Shown here one piece after another: positions 1 to 7,221 of a stretch of DNA of 64,000 nt. The notes beneath the pieces were generated by a model. The model had not been told where the DNA came from and made no database searches. It worked only from the letters and a program-made list of their open reading frames with translations. Within the stretch, counting starts at the first letter, position 1. Every line of letters starts with the position of its first letter. A program made the position numbers and the translations under genes. This DNA is from Fictibacillus nanhaiensis. GTDB lineage: Bacteria > Bacillota > Bacilli > Bacillales > Fictibacillaceae. Where the stretch lies: contig JAEACG010000001.1 in assembly GCA_016401345.1 (NCBI GenBank), positions 620,001 to 684,000 of the forward strand. Direction: 5' to 3'.

Positions 1-1
1 G

Positions 2-166
2 ATTCACTTTTTGTATACAAATTCTGAGCTAGCGTCACTATACAACACCGTTGAAAAGTTAAGGAATGCTCCAGAACTAAAAAAATTCTTAAAATGGCTG
101 CGTAAACAGCCCTCATCAGCGTTACCTCGAATGAAAAAATCAAACCGTTTAAAGCGAAGGAGATGA
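2..166 (+). CDS. C-terminal end of an unrecognised protein (5' truncated)
   Basis: An open frame enters from the left edge and runs 54 codons to a TGA at 164-166. It ends in a strongly basic tail (KKSNRLKRRR). The sequence is hydrophilic and probably helical, and I do not recognise a family. The frame's last bases hold the Shine-Dalgarno (GAAGGAGATGAAGGA) of the next gene, which starts 4 bp after this stop, so the two are probably co-transcribed. It could be a chance frame, but the absence of stops and the fit to the downstream gene favour a real 3' end. Confidence 0.45.
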   Translation: MHFLYTNSELASLYNTVEKLRNAPELKKFLKWLRKQPSSALPRMKKSNRLKRRR

Positions 167-170
167 AGGA

Positions 171-311
171 ATGAAGGAACTTGTAGGGATCTGTGCAATC
201 TGCGCTAAAAATTTATATTGTGTGGACGGTTTTTTTCAAGGTCACATCGTAAATAATCAAAATCTCTGTATATCTTGTTTTGAACAAAACAAAAAGGAAC
301 CTACAGAGTGA
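171..311 (+). CDS. small putative zinc-ribbon protein (46 aa)
   Basis: A 46-residue ORF with a good Shine-Dalgarno (AAGGAGATGAAGGA) directly upstream. It has two CxxC pairs, CAIC near residues 8-11 and CISC near 33-36, about 21 residues apart. That is the arrangement of a four-cysteine zinc ribbon or knuckle. No membrane segment or signal peptide is seen. It probably forms the last gene of a unit with the truncated frame before it and is closed by the terminator overlapping its 3' end. The function is unknown; tiny zinc-ribbon proteins of bacilli often act as adaptors, but nothing here says which partner. Confidence 0.6.
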   Translation: MKELVGICAICAKNLYCVDGFFQGHIVNNQNLCISCFEQNKKEPTE

Positions 312-337
312 CGAGTCAGGCAGGTTCCTTCATTTTT
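294..337 (+). terminator. intrinsic terminator after the zinc-ribbon gene
   Basis: The arms AAGGAACCT (294-302) and AGGTTCCTT (322-330) pair perfectly over 9 bp with a 19-nt loop, followed by a T-rich run. The left arm overlaps the last codons of the upstream gene. Confidence 0.75.
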
Positions 338-452
338 TCTATAAGTTTTTTTGCTTTTGCATGTTTCTAGTTCTCTACATATGCAAATTGGTTTTCGTCA
401 AAATCAACTACTTTCAAAATAATACTTCTCGGTTTTTAACAATCACTAGTCA

Positions 453-695
453 TTAACCCCCACTAACAGGTGGTATGAAAGCAACCGTGTCCCCATCGTT
501 TACTTGATCCGTTAAATCTACATACTCCTCATTTACAGCAACGAGTGCATTTTCGATTCCAGATAGTTTTCCGATTTGATTTTGAAGCATGTTTCTTACT
601 TCTTCTACAGAAAGAGGAGATTTTACTTCAATAGAAACTCTTTCTGTTTCGGCTTGCTGCGCCAAATTTGCAAACAATAAGATTTTTATCATCAT
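453..695 (-). CDS. moaD: molybdopterin synthase small subunit MoaD
   Basis: An 80-residue ubiquitin-fold sulfur carrier ending in the diagnostic Gly-Gly (PPVSGG), whose thiocarboxylated C-terminus donates sulfur to precursor Z in molybdopterin synthase. The first ATG (695-693) overlaps the moaE stop as ATGA. A second ATG follows immediately, so the protein begins MMIK or MIK. The Shine-Dalgarno GAGGGAG lies within the end of moaE, which implies translational coupling. A longer upstream reading in the same frame exists but lies entirely inside moaE and is not credible as protein. This is the last gene of the moeA-mobB-moaE-moaD operon. Confidence 0.93.
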   Translation of the reverse strand: MMIKILLFANLAQQAETERVSIEVKSPLSVEEVRNMLQNQIGKLSGIENALVAVNEEYVDLTDQVNDGDTVAFIPPVSGG

Positions 696-1153
696 TTCTT
701 CACTCCCTCTGGGTGTCCAGCAGGATAAGTTTTTGTACCTTTTTGGTTGCCTACCCACTCTTCTCCATCTGCATAATGCTCTTTTTTCCAAATGGGCACT
801 ATTTCCTTGATACGCTCAATTGCATATCGACTTGCTTCAAATGCATCTTGCCGATGAGGAGTAGATACAGCAATCGAAACCGCGATATCAGATATTTGGA
901 GGGTTCCGATTCGATGTGTTATAGCCGTGATCGCATTCGGCCATTTTTCTTGAATCTCGATTCCGATTTTTTCAAGCTGCTTTTCTGCCATCGGTACATA
1001 TGCTTCATAATGAAGAAACTTCGTTTGTTTTTCTCCAGTCATTTCCCTAACCGTACCGATAAAGACAGAAATGGCACCTGCATTGTGATGGACCACTTGA
1101 TCAATGACTTCTTGATTGTTTATAGACTTCTCCGTGATATTAAATCTTTTCAT
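692..1153 (-). CDS. moaE: molybdopterin synthase catalytic subunit MoaE
   Basis: A 153-residue MoaE, the large subunit that forms the heterotetrameric molybdopterin synthase with MoaD and inserts two sulfurs into cyclic pyranopterin monophosphate. Family-typical stretches are visible: GAISVFIGTVR near the N-terminus, LHYEAYVPMAEKQL in the middle, HRIGTLQISDIAV, and the lysine-rich end PIWKKEHYADGEEW. The ATG at 1153 has a strong Shine-Dalgarno (AAGGAGAG) and overlaps the mobB stop as ATGA. Upstream in-frame codons would run into mobB without a ribosome site. Its length matches the family. Confidence 0.95.
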   Translation of the reverse strand: MKRFNITEKSINNQEVIDQVVHHNAGAISVFIGTVREMTGEKQTKFLHYEAYVPMAEKQLEKIGIEIQEKWPNAITAITHRIGTLQISDIAVSIAVSTPHRQDAFEASRYAIERIKEIVPIWKKEHYADGEEWVGNQKGTKTYPAGHPEGVKK

Positions 1154-1704
1154 GACCCACTCTCCTTGCGATGTTCTTGAATGATGTATGTTACTATACA
1201 ATCCATCCACTTCTTTTCATCATCCCTTGTAAATCTGGGACTAGGACTGCCTGTTCTCTGAATTGGTGTTGCTAAAGACTTGTTCAAATGGATCGTTGCG
1301 ATCACATCACGAGAATGAATCAATAGATCAATATCTTCTGCATCGTTTCGTAAAAGTACGACTCGCGGAAATTGTATATTTTTATAACCTTCTATTAGAA
1401 TACAGTCCATTTCAAGGGTTTCGTATATAGCGATCGCTTTATTCAATGGTAATTCTGAATTCATAGTCAATATTGAGTTCTCAGATGAAATCACACATGT
1501 TACATGCGCACCGGCGTTTCGATGTTGCTCTGTATCTTTTCCAGAATCATTATGGTCTACCCGAACTCCGTGACCATGATGCTTAATCACTCCTGTTTGT
1601 AGATGGAGTTCCGCCAACCTTTTGAGCAATTTTTTTATTAGTGTTGTTTTTCCACTGTTTTGATAACCGACGACTTGGAGAATAACGGGTGATCCCACGG
1701 CCAT
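1150..1704 (-). CDS. mobB: molybdopterin-guanine dinucleotide biosynthesis protein MobB
   Basis: A P-loop GTP-binding MobB of about 184 residues. Walker A is GYQNSGKTTL close to the N-terminus. KHHGHG and DSGKDT follow, both typical of MobB, and LIEGYK is present further on. It assists attachment of GMP to molybdopterin. The start at 1704 is chosen because GAAGGGAG precedes it. An ATG at 1725 has no comparable ribosome site. With this start the gene begins 67 bp inside the 3' end of moeA, an unusually long overlap that suggests coupled translation. The stop overlaps the moaE start as ATGA. Confidence 0.9.
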   Translation of the reverse strand: MAVGSPVILQVVGYQNSGKTTLIKKLLKRLAELHLQTGVIKHHGHGVRVDHNDSGKDTEQHRNAGAHVTCVISSENSILTMNSELPLNKAIAIYETLEMDCILIEGYKNIQFPRVVLLRNDAEDIDLLIHSRDVIATIHLNKSLATPIQRTGSPSPRFTRDDEKKWMDCIVTYIIQEHRKESGS

Positions 1705-2951
1705 TCGCTCCCTTCGCCGTGCCATGTGATTACACCAACCTCGTTTCCTTTTTCCCAACCTCTTGTACCTCCAGGCAAAACAATTAGACAGTTTGCCTCA
1801 ACTAAAGAGGAAACAGAGCTTGATTTATCAAGACCAGCAGGCGTTACGATTTTTCCACCGCCTACTTCAGTTATTACAGCTCTAACAAATCGAGTAAACG
1901 GATTAGGCTTTGGAAAATCACTCGAAAGTATTGCTTTTGTAACTGTGCAGTGTGGTTTTAACATGTTCATTCCTTTTAAAATTACAGGTCTTATAAAAAG
2001 TTCAGCTCCAACAAAGCAAGCTGACGGGTTTCCTGAAAGGCCAAAAAGCCATTTATCTTCATAACGTGCAACGGTAGTAACACTGCCTGGACGCATGGCA
2101 ATTTTATTAAAAAGAACATCTGCACCAAGCTTTTTGTATACCTCTGGAAGAAAATCATAATCACCAACAGATACACCACCTGTTGTAATCAAAACATCAG
2201 TTTCTTGCAGTGCTGCTTTAATACTTTTATATAAAGAATCAAAGTTATCCTCACGATGTTGATAGAGCTTTACTTCTGCTCCCATCGCTCTAACTTGTGC
2301 TGCACACATGTATGCATTGCTGTTTCTTATTTTTCCTGGCTGCAGTTCTTCATTTACGTCGAGAAGTTCTGTTCCTGTTGAAAGAATACCTACGATAGGT
2401 CTTTTGTACACAGAAACGGTGTGATAACCAAACGTTGAGAGAATCGCTACTATTCCTGGAGTGATTTTCGTTCCTGCTCTTACTAAGAGTGTTCCATTTT
2501 GTGTGTCTTCCCCTTGAAAGGAAATGTTTTCATCCTTTTTAACAGATCGTTTTATGATGATTTGATTATCGTTAACAAGCTCTTTTACTAGTTCCAGCAT
2601 GATAACTGCATCAGCACCATCCGGGATTTGTGCACCTGTCATAATGCGAACTGCTATCCCGCTCTTCACTTCACGAGTTGCAACTTGTCCTGCCCCTATC
2701 GTCTCTACAACATTTAATGTAATGGGGTTATCCAGTGATGCATGTTTCGTATCATCAGAACGAATTGCGAAACCATCATATGGTGACCGATTGAAAGGAG
2801 GAACATCATGGGTAGCTGTAAGATCCTCTGCCAATATTCGAAGATCACACTCCATGATTGAAACTTTTTCAATTTCCCATAGGCGGGTGTGTTCCATGAT
2901 TTTATTTACTGCCTCAGCAATAGGTAGTGGTGTTCTTTTTGTGACTGGCAA
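1638..2951 (-). CDS. moeA: molybdopterin molybdotransferase MoeA
   Basis: MoeA of about 437 residues, which inserts molybdate into adenylylated molybdopterin. Visible family motifs are PPFNRSPYDGFAIR in domain III, TGAQIPDGADAV, the GILSTGTEL and TTGGVSVGDYD segments of the MogA-like domain, and GLSGNPSACF. The start is a TTG at 2951 with AAAGGAG eight bases upstream. A GTG three codons earlier lies directly against the Shine-Dalgarno and is less likely. It is the first gene of the operon. No moaA, moaC or moeB is present in the window, so the pathway must be completed elsewhere. Its last 67 bp are shared with mobB. Confidence 0.93.
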   Translation of the reverse strand: MPVTKRTPLPIAEAVNKIMEHTRLWEIEKVSIMECDLRILAEDLTATHDVPPFNRSPYDGFAIRSDDTKHASLDNPITLNVVETIGAGQVATREVKSGIAVRIMTGAQIPDGADAVIMLELVKELVNDNQIIIKRSVKKDENISFQGEDTQNGTLLVRAGTKITPGIVAILSTFGYHTVSVYKRPIVGILSTGTELLDVNEELQPGKIRNSNAYMCAAQVRAMGAEVKLYQHREDNFDSLYKSIKAALQETDVLITTGGVSVGDYDFLPEVYKKLGADVLFNKIAMRPGSVTTVARYEDKWLFGLSGNPSACFVGAELFIRPVILKGMNMLKPHCTVTKAILSSDFPKPNPFTRFVRAVITEVGGGKIVTPAGLDKSSSVSSLVEANCLIVLPGGTRGWEKGNEVGVITWHGEGSEWPWDHPLFSKSSVIKTVEKQH

Positions 2952-3053
2952 AATTCCCACTCCTTTAATTTTCAGAATATATACACTTTTCAGTTTACTT
3001 TTATCTTTTTCTTTGTTATTATTTTTTTAAATTATGGAAAGGATGTTGATCGA

Positions 3054-3245
3054 ATGAAGGTTTCTTATGAATATTACCACCGATCCGGCTATAAAGTAAC
3101 CATAACCGACATCCCAGAAGAATTTAACGAACAGGGAGTTTGGTCCCTTCGCATCATGCATTCTCTACAAAAGCAAATTGACGAAATCGACCATATGTAT
3201 CAGCCAAAAAGAACATATAGGCTTAAGCTTGAAGAAACGGGGTAA
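3054..3245 (+). CDS. conserved-looking small hypothetical protein (63 aa)
   Basis: A 63-residue, charged soluble protein with no cysteine pairs or membrane segment, which I do not recognise. The ATG at 3054 has a plausible Shine-Dalgarno (GGAAAGGATG), and a terminator sits exactly at the 3' end, both arguing for a real gene. It is divergent from moeA (about 100 bp shared upstream region) and converges on the yitV-type esterase gene. The alternating polar and hydrophobic N-terminal half followed by a helix suggests a small alpha/beta fold. This is speculative. Confidence 0.6.
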   Translation: MKVSYEYYHRSGYKVTITDIPEEFNEQGVWSLRIMHSLQKQIDEIDHMYQPKRTYRLKLEETG

Positions 3246-3267
3246 TCCTTACACCGTTTCTTTTTTT
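3234..3267 (+). terminator. intrinsic terminator
   Basis: GAAACGG (3234-3240) pairs with CCGTTTC (3254-3260), followed by seven T. It overlaps the 3' ends of both converging genes. Confidence 0.65.
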
Positions 3268-4025
3268 ACTTTCAATTGTTGTGCAATCCATTCTACTGCG
3301 GTTAAATAGGCAGCACGTGAAACTTTGTGTCCGGAGGTTTTGTCGTTCATATACACCGATGAACTATTCTTCTCGGTTAAGGTTTGTACGTAAGGTTTTG
3401 CAAACTCATATGGTATTACTGCATCAGCCTCACTATGCCAAATGAATAATGGACGGTTATTAAGCTTTTCAAGATTTAATGTAAGATCGAAATCCTTCAA
3501 TGTAGAAATTGATTCTTCAAGCTCTTCTAGTGTAAGAGGAATATCGTAACCTGCCTTCTGAATTCTTTCGATCTGCCATTTAGCAAACTTTTGATGAGCT
3601 GGTGTTCCCATCAGTGCACATCCGGCACTGATCATCGGGTTATTTACGAGTGAACCGTAAGTAATGATAGCTCCCATAGAAGTTCCACCTACCGCAATTT
3701 GATCTTCCAAAACAAATTCGTTTTCTTTTGCCCAATCCATTATATTGTTCACATCTTGAATACCTTGTTGAACGATATTCCAGAAATCATACTCCATTGA
3801 CTTAGGAGGGTTTGCGACGATTCGATCACCATGATGAAGTGCATCTGGTAAAATGACTCGAAAATCTTTTTCAGCTAGTGAATATGCAAAATGTAAATTA
3901 TGCTCTTTTGCACTCGTATATCCGTGTATGAAAATAAAAAGCGGCAACGGTTTACCCGCATTTTCTTTTTTTTCCGCAAGTAAGAAAGGAATATCGCCGA
4001 TCGTTCCTTTTTGTATACATACCAT
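3249..4025 (-). CDS. yitV: alpha/beta-hydrolase, YitV-type esterase
   Basis: A 258-residue alpha/beta-hydrolase. The oxyanion-side motif is IFIHGYTSAKEHN, the nucleophile elbow is GGTSMG, the acid is in WHSEADAVIP and the histidine in SGHKVS, so the full Ser-Asp-His triad is present. It has no signal peptide, so it is cytoplasmic. The ATG at 4025 has GAGGAGATACACAC upstream; an earlier ATG is not supported by a ribosome site. Its divergent neighbour is a YitU-type phosphatase, the same pair of families found adjacent in B. subtilis, which supports the name. The natural substrate is unknown. Confidence 0.85.
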   Translation of the reverse strand: MVCIQKGTIGDIPFLLAEKKENAGKPLPLFIFIHGYTSAKEHNLHFAYSLAEKDFRVILPDALHHGDRIVANPPKSMEYDFWNIVQQGIQDVNNIMDWAKENEFVLEDQIAVGGTSMGAIITYGSLVNNPMISAGCALMGTPAHQKFAKWQIERIQKAGYDIPLTLEELEESISTLKDFDLTLNLEKLNNRPLFIWHSEADAVIPYEFAKPYVQTLTEKNSSSVYMNDKTSGHKVSRAAYLTAVEWIAQQLKVKKETV

Positions 4026-4166
4026 GTGTGTATCTCCTCTTTCTCTTTTTTTCCATCTTATCATGAGACATGTTTCTTTTTCATGAAAGACGCCCTGTAT
4101 GAATAGACTTTTTGTAAGTAAAATAATACACTTTATATAAGCATCCTAAAAAAGGCAGGTACTTTC

Positions 4167-4979
4167 GTGACACAACCTTACTTAATTGCATTAGATCTTG
4201 ACGGAACTTTATTAAACGATGAGAAAAAAATTCCTAGAAAAACAAAAGAACTACTTTTTCAATTGATCGATCATGGTCACCATGTTTGTATTTCTACTGG
4301 TCGTCCTTTTCGTTCTTCAAACATGTATTATGAGGAGCTAGAACTCAACACTCCCATTGTGAACTTTAATGGTGCTTTTGTTCATCACCCACACGATGCA
4401 AGTTTCGGTATTCACCATTCCCCACTTGAACTTGACGTTGCTAAACGTATCATTTCAGCCTGTGAGACGTTTAAAGTTAAGAATATTATGGTGGAGGTTC
4501 TTGATGATGTATATTTAAAAAAACCTGATGAAGTGATTGTTAATACTTTCATCATGAATGAAAATCCTCTTCAAATTGGCGACCTTCATAAAACCTTGAA
4601 AGATGACCCTACCGCAATTCTTGTTCATCCAGAGGATCATCATATTCCAGAGTTAAGAGCGATGCTTGAAAAGGAGCATGCCGAAGTTGTCGACCAAAGA
4701 GTTTGGGCAGCTCCATGGAACATTATAGAGGTTATTCGTTCTGGTATAAGCAAAGCCTCTGGCCTGGAAAAAATCGCTGCATACTACAACATCCCACAAG
4801 ATCGGATTGTAGCTTTTGGCGATGAAGACAATGACTTTGAAATGATTGAATACGCAGGGCATGGAGTGGCAATGGGAAATGCGATCGATGAACTTAAATC
4901 ACGAGCGAATTATGTAACCCTTACAAACGAAGAAGAAGGTATTGCTCATTACTTAAAAAATATATTAAAACTTGTTTAA
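4167..4979 (+). CDS. yitU: HAD-superfamily Cof-type phosphatase, YitU-like
   Basis: A 270-residue HAD phosphatase of subclass IIB (Cof/YitU). Motif I is LDLDGTLL with both catalytic aspartates, motif II is CISTGRPF, the motif III lysine lies around SGISKASGL, and motif IV is AFGDEDNDFEM. The start is GTG at 4167, preceded by AAGGCAGG. Members hydrolyse sugar phosphates or flavin mononucleotide; synteny with yitV/yitT/yitS supports YitU, reported as an FMN phosphatase in B. subtilis. A strong terminator follows. Confidence 0.85.
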   Translation: MTQPYLIALDLDGTLLNDEKKIPRKTKELLFQLIDHGHHVCISTGRPFRSSNMYYEELELNTPIVNFNGAFVHHPHDASFGIHHSPLELDVAKRIISACETFKVKNIMVEVLDDVYLKKPDEVIVNTFIMNENPLQIGDLHKTLKDDPTAILVHPEDHHIPELRAMLEKEHAEVVDQRVWAAPWNIIEVIRSGISKASGLEKIAAYYNIPQDRIVAFGDEDNDFEMIEYAGHGVAMGNAIDELKSRANYVTLTNEEEGIAHYLKNILKLV

Positions 4980-4986
4980 TCACGAT

Positions 4987-5026
4987 AAAGATCTTCTGCT
5001 GAATGTCAGCTGGAGATCTTTTTTTC
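4987..5026 (+). terminator. intrinsic terminator after yitU
   Basis: The arms AAAGATCT (4987-4994) and AGATCTTT (5014-5021) flank an inner GCTGA/TCAGC stem, followed by a T run. Confidence 0.8.
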
Positions 5027-5118
5027 CATTTCTTTTTTAAAACGTTTGAAGCTTCTAGCTACATATTGTACTTCTTACGGTAAAAACTAAAGATACGGGA
5101 GAAAAGGAGGAATTTATA

Positions 5119-5262
5119 ATGAGTAAAAAGAGTCGTTCCAAACGAGCAACTAAGCAAGGAGCCGATATGGTAAGTCAGGAAACAACTATGGCTTTCAGTA
5201 AAGATGAGCAACAAGATCGCAAACGTGAAAAAGAAGAAAGAAATTCATTAGGAGGCATATAA
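5119..5262 (+). CDS. small basic hydrophilic protein (47 aa)
   Basis: A 47-codon ORF with a near-ideal Shine-Dalgarno (AAAAGGAGG) eight bases before the ATG. The product is very hydrophilic, rich in Lys, Arg, Ser and Glu, with no cysteine or membrane segment. It resembles the small spore-associated or stress peptides common in bacilli, but no family was recognised. The ribosome site of the next gene (TTAGGAGGCATATAACG) lies in its last codons and the genes are 2 bp apart, so they form a two-gene unit. Confidence 0.65.
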   Translation: MSKKSRSKRATKQGADMVSQETTMAFSKDEQQDRKREKEERNSLGGI

Positions 5263-5264
5263 CG

Positions 5265-5654
5265 ATGGCAAACAGATTATTTCAAATCGCGAGAAATGCT
5301 GTTCAACAGGCTGTTGGAAAGGTACAACATTCCACACATGATTTAAATAACAAGATATCTAACAGTGAACATGCCCCTCATGCTGAACTTTCTGGTCATG
5401 ACAAGGAAGTTGCACAGAATGCTCTTTCTTCTGCAATGGCTAATTCGTCTGATGCAGAGCGAGCTCAGTTGGCTGAGTTTCAAAAAGAATTGGATGGCCA
5501 CGCTGGTGTTATGTCTTCTGTCAATTCTATATCTGAACATGCAGACAACCAACATACAGAGTCAGGTCAGCCTCAATCTTTTACTCAAGCCACTGGCTTA
5601 AGTTTAGAAGACGCTGAAAGCTTATTGGAAGACAATCCCGATCGCCTAAAATAG
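5265..5654 (+). CDS. hydrophilic hypothetical protein, possibly DUF3813-like
   Basis: A 129-residue protein rich in Ala, Ser, Gln and His with no membrane or catalytic motif. The start (MANRLFQIARNAVQQAV) and an internal Ala-rich helix (ALSSAMANSSDAERAQL) remind me of the small Bacillus DUF3813 family found near yitU. That is from memory and should be treated as tentative. It follows the 47-aa gene by 2 bp with a strong AGGAGG site and ends at a strong terminator. The function is unknown; the low-complexity composition suggests a partly disordered protein. Confidence 0.7.
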   Translation: MANRLFQIARNAVQQAVGKVQHSTHDLNNKISNSEHAPHAELSGHDKEVAQNALSSAMANSSDAERAQLAEFQKELDGHAGVMSSVNSISEHADNQHTESGQPQSFTQATGLSLEDAESLLEDNPDRLK

Positions 5655-5661
5655 AACTAGA

Positions 5662-5698
5662 AACAGCTTTCTCTTTTCACGGAGAAAGCTGTTTTTTT
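5662..5698. terminator. bidirectional intrinsic terminator
   Basis: A 12-bp perfect stem (AACAGCTTTCTC / GAGAAAGCTGTT) with an 8-nt loop and a run of T. It overlaps the end of the converging SGNH hydrolase gene, so it can serve both. Confidence 0.8.
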
Positions 5699-6264
5699 GG
5701 GAATGTAATGGCTGTCAATGTTTTGATTTTTCTTAGCACAAGTTCACTTAATTCTTCATATCCGAATTTATTAAAATGAAGACCATCATCTATCACGTAT
5801 TTTTGAATGTTCTTTTCCACTAGTGTTTCGAACAAAGGTACATATGATGTTCCCTCGTGTTTCGCTACCTTTTTAACCGTTTGTGCATACTTTTTCATTC
5901 TATCATTTGTGCGTGCCATTTGCTGTTTCTCAAACACAGGAGCTGGACTGATCAATATCACTTTTTCTGCCCCAATTTTATTTACCATGTAAGTCAGGTT
6001 CTTTTCATACTCTTTTAATGGTATAAGTCTATGATCACTTGAATCATTCGCGCCAAAAAGAATAGTTACAAAATCAGGGTGATGCCTTAGAACGTCATCT
6101 TGTAGTCTAACTAGAGCAGCTCTCGTTGTTTCTGCAGGTATTCCAGCATTCATAACTACCCATTCGGTTAGTTCTTGCCTTAAACGGGAAGTTAATCTAA
6201 GTGAGCCATCTTTACTCTTTTCTTTTGAAGTGATGCTGTCTCCAAAACAAACAAGAGTCTTCAT
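5677..6264 (-). CDS. SGNH/GDSL-family hydrolase
   Basis: A 195-residue SGNH hydrolase. Block I is CFGDSIT with the nucleophilic serine, block III is LFGANDSS with the oxyanion-hole Asn, and block V is DGLHFN with the Asp and His of the triad. The block II glycine lies in MNAGIPAETT. No signal peptide is present, so it is an intracellular esterase or lipase-like enzyme. Its length is typical of single-domain isoamyl acetate esterase/YpmR-like members. The ATG at 6264 follows GAGGAGATGAGTAAGAA. The substrate cannot be read from the sequence. Confidence 0.85.
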   Translation of the reverse strand: MKTLVCFGDSITSKEKSKDGSLRLTSRLRQELTEWVVMNAGIPAETTRAALVRLQDDVLRHHPDFVTILFGANDSSDHRLIPLKEYEKNLTYMVNKIGAEKVILISPAPVFEKQQMARTNDRMKKYAQTVKKVAKHEGTSYVPLFETLVEKNIQKYVIDDGLHFNKFGYEELSELVLRKIKTLTAITFPKKQLSP

Positions 6265-6412
6265 TTCTTACTCATCTCCTCTTTTAAATCTCTCTATTTA
6301 AACTATTCGAAAGAAATTACCATTTATCAAACGTCAAACTCTTATTATTTTTGTTATAATGTGTTATGTAAGCGAGATACCATATGTTTTAGAGTAATTT
6401 TGGGGGCATTGT

Positions 6413-6865
6413 ATGAAAATATATCGTGTAACGAATGAAGCTGAATCTCATATCATTGAAGAAATTGCGCATTTATTCTTACAGCAGCGTACGATGGACG
6501 GTGAACCAGAAGACAAATCCAGAACGTTTGCTGGTATTAAGATGGCACTTGAAAACCCAGATAAAAGCGGAATTATCATTGCCGAAGAAGAAAATTCCGT
6601 GATTGGACTAGCCTTCTTCAACTTGGGAGTAAGTCTTCGTATCGGTGGACCATATCTTTGGTTAAATGAGCTTTATGTACATGAAAAACACCGTAACAGA
6701 GGAATCGCCCGTAAAATTTTGCTACACTTGATCTATTGGGCCGAAAGAGATGGCATTAAATCCATTGAACTCGAAACGGGTATCAATAACTCAGTTACGA
6801 AGCATCTGTATAATTCATTGGATTTCCATGATATCATCTCTAAAAGATATGCATTTCATTTTTAA
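6413..6865 (+). CDS. GNAT-family N-acetyltransferase
   Basis: A 150-residue single GNAT domain. Motif A, the acetyl-CoA pyrophosphate loop, is visible as ELYVHEKHRNRGIARKIL, preceded by a strand ending in LWLNE. The tail (ELETGINNSVTKHLYNSLDFHDI) is the typical motif B region. The start ATG has GGGGG upstream. It may be co-transcribed with the Nfu_N gene 26 bp downstream. The substrate is unknown; the motif is that of small amine or protein N-terminal acetyltransferases. Confidence 0.85.
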   Translation: MKIYRVTNEAESHIIEEIAHLFLQQRTMDGEPEDKSRTFAGIKMALENPDKSGIIIAEEENSVIGLAFFNLGVSLRIGGPYLWLNELYVHEKHRNRGIARKILLHLIYWAERDGIKSIELETGINNSVTKHLYNSLDFHDIISKRYAFHF

Positions 6866-6891
6866 TACTATACTTTAAAGGAGTGTTTGTA

Positions 6892-7152
6892 ATGGCAGTA
6901 GAATTTTCAATCCAACCAACACCGAATCCAAACGCAATTAAATTTGATGGTTCAGAGAAATTTTTAGAAGGCAGACTTTCTGCACGCGTAGGTGATGAAT
7001 CAGATTCACCACTTGCAAAAGCACTATTATCCATTGATGGAGTAGAATCAATTTTTGGTTTTGAAAACTTTATTACAGTAAATAAAACGAACGACAGTGA
7101 CTGGAACGATATAATGCCAGAAATTCAAAAAGCACTAGAAGAGAATGCTTAA
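6892..7152 (+). CDS. Nfu/NifU N-terminal-domain protein
   Basis: An 86-residue stand-alone Nfu_N domain, with the hallmark opening IQPTPNPNAIKF and a middle AKALLSIDGVESIFGFENFITV. In larger Nfu scaffold proteins this domain precedes the CxxC iron-sulfur scaffold domain; here that domain is absent and there is no cysteine. So it is not itself a cluster carrier and may act as an accessory or adaptor in Fe-S maturation. The ATG at 6892 has AAAGGAG eight bases upstream, better than the GTG at 6883. Its own terminator follows. Confidence 0.85.
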   Translation: MAVEFSIQPTPNPNAIKFDGSEKFLEGRLSARVGDESDSPLAKALLSIDGVESIFGFENFITVNKTNDSDWNDIMPEIQKALEENA

Positions 7153-7160
7153 ATTTTCAC

Positions 7161-7190
7161 ACCAGCCTTTATGATTAGGCTGGTTTTTTT
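7161..7190 (+). terminator. intrinsic terminator after the Nfu_N gene
   Basis: ACCAGCCT (7161-7168) pairs with AGGCTGGT (7177-7184), an 8-nt loop, then a T run. Confidence 0.8.
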
Positions 7191-7221
7191 GTTGGTATAA
7201 ACTTGTACACATGACTAACGT

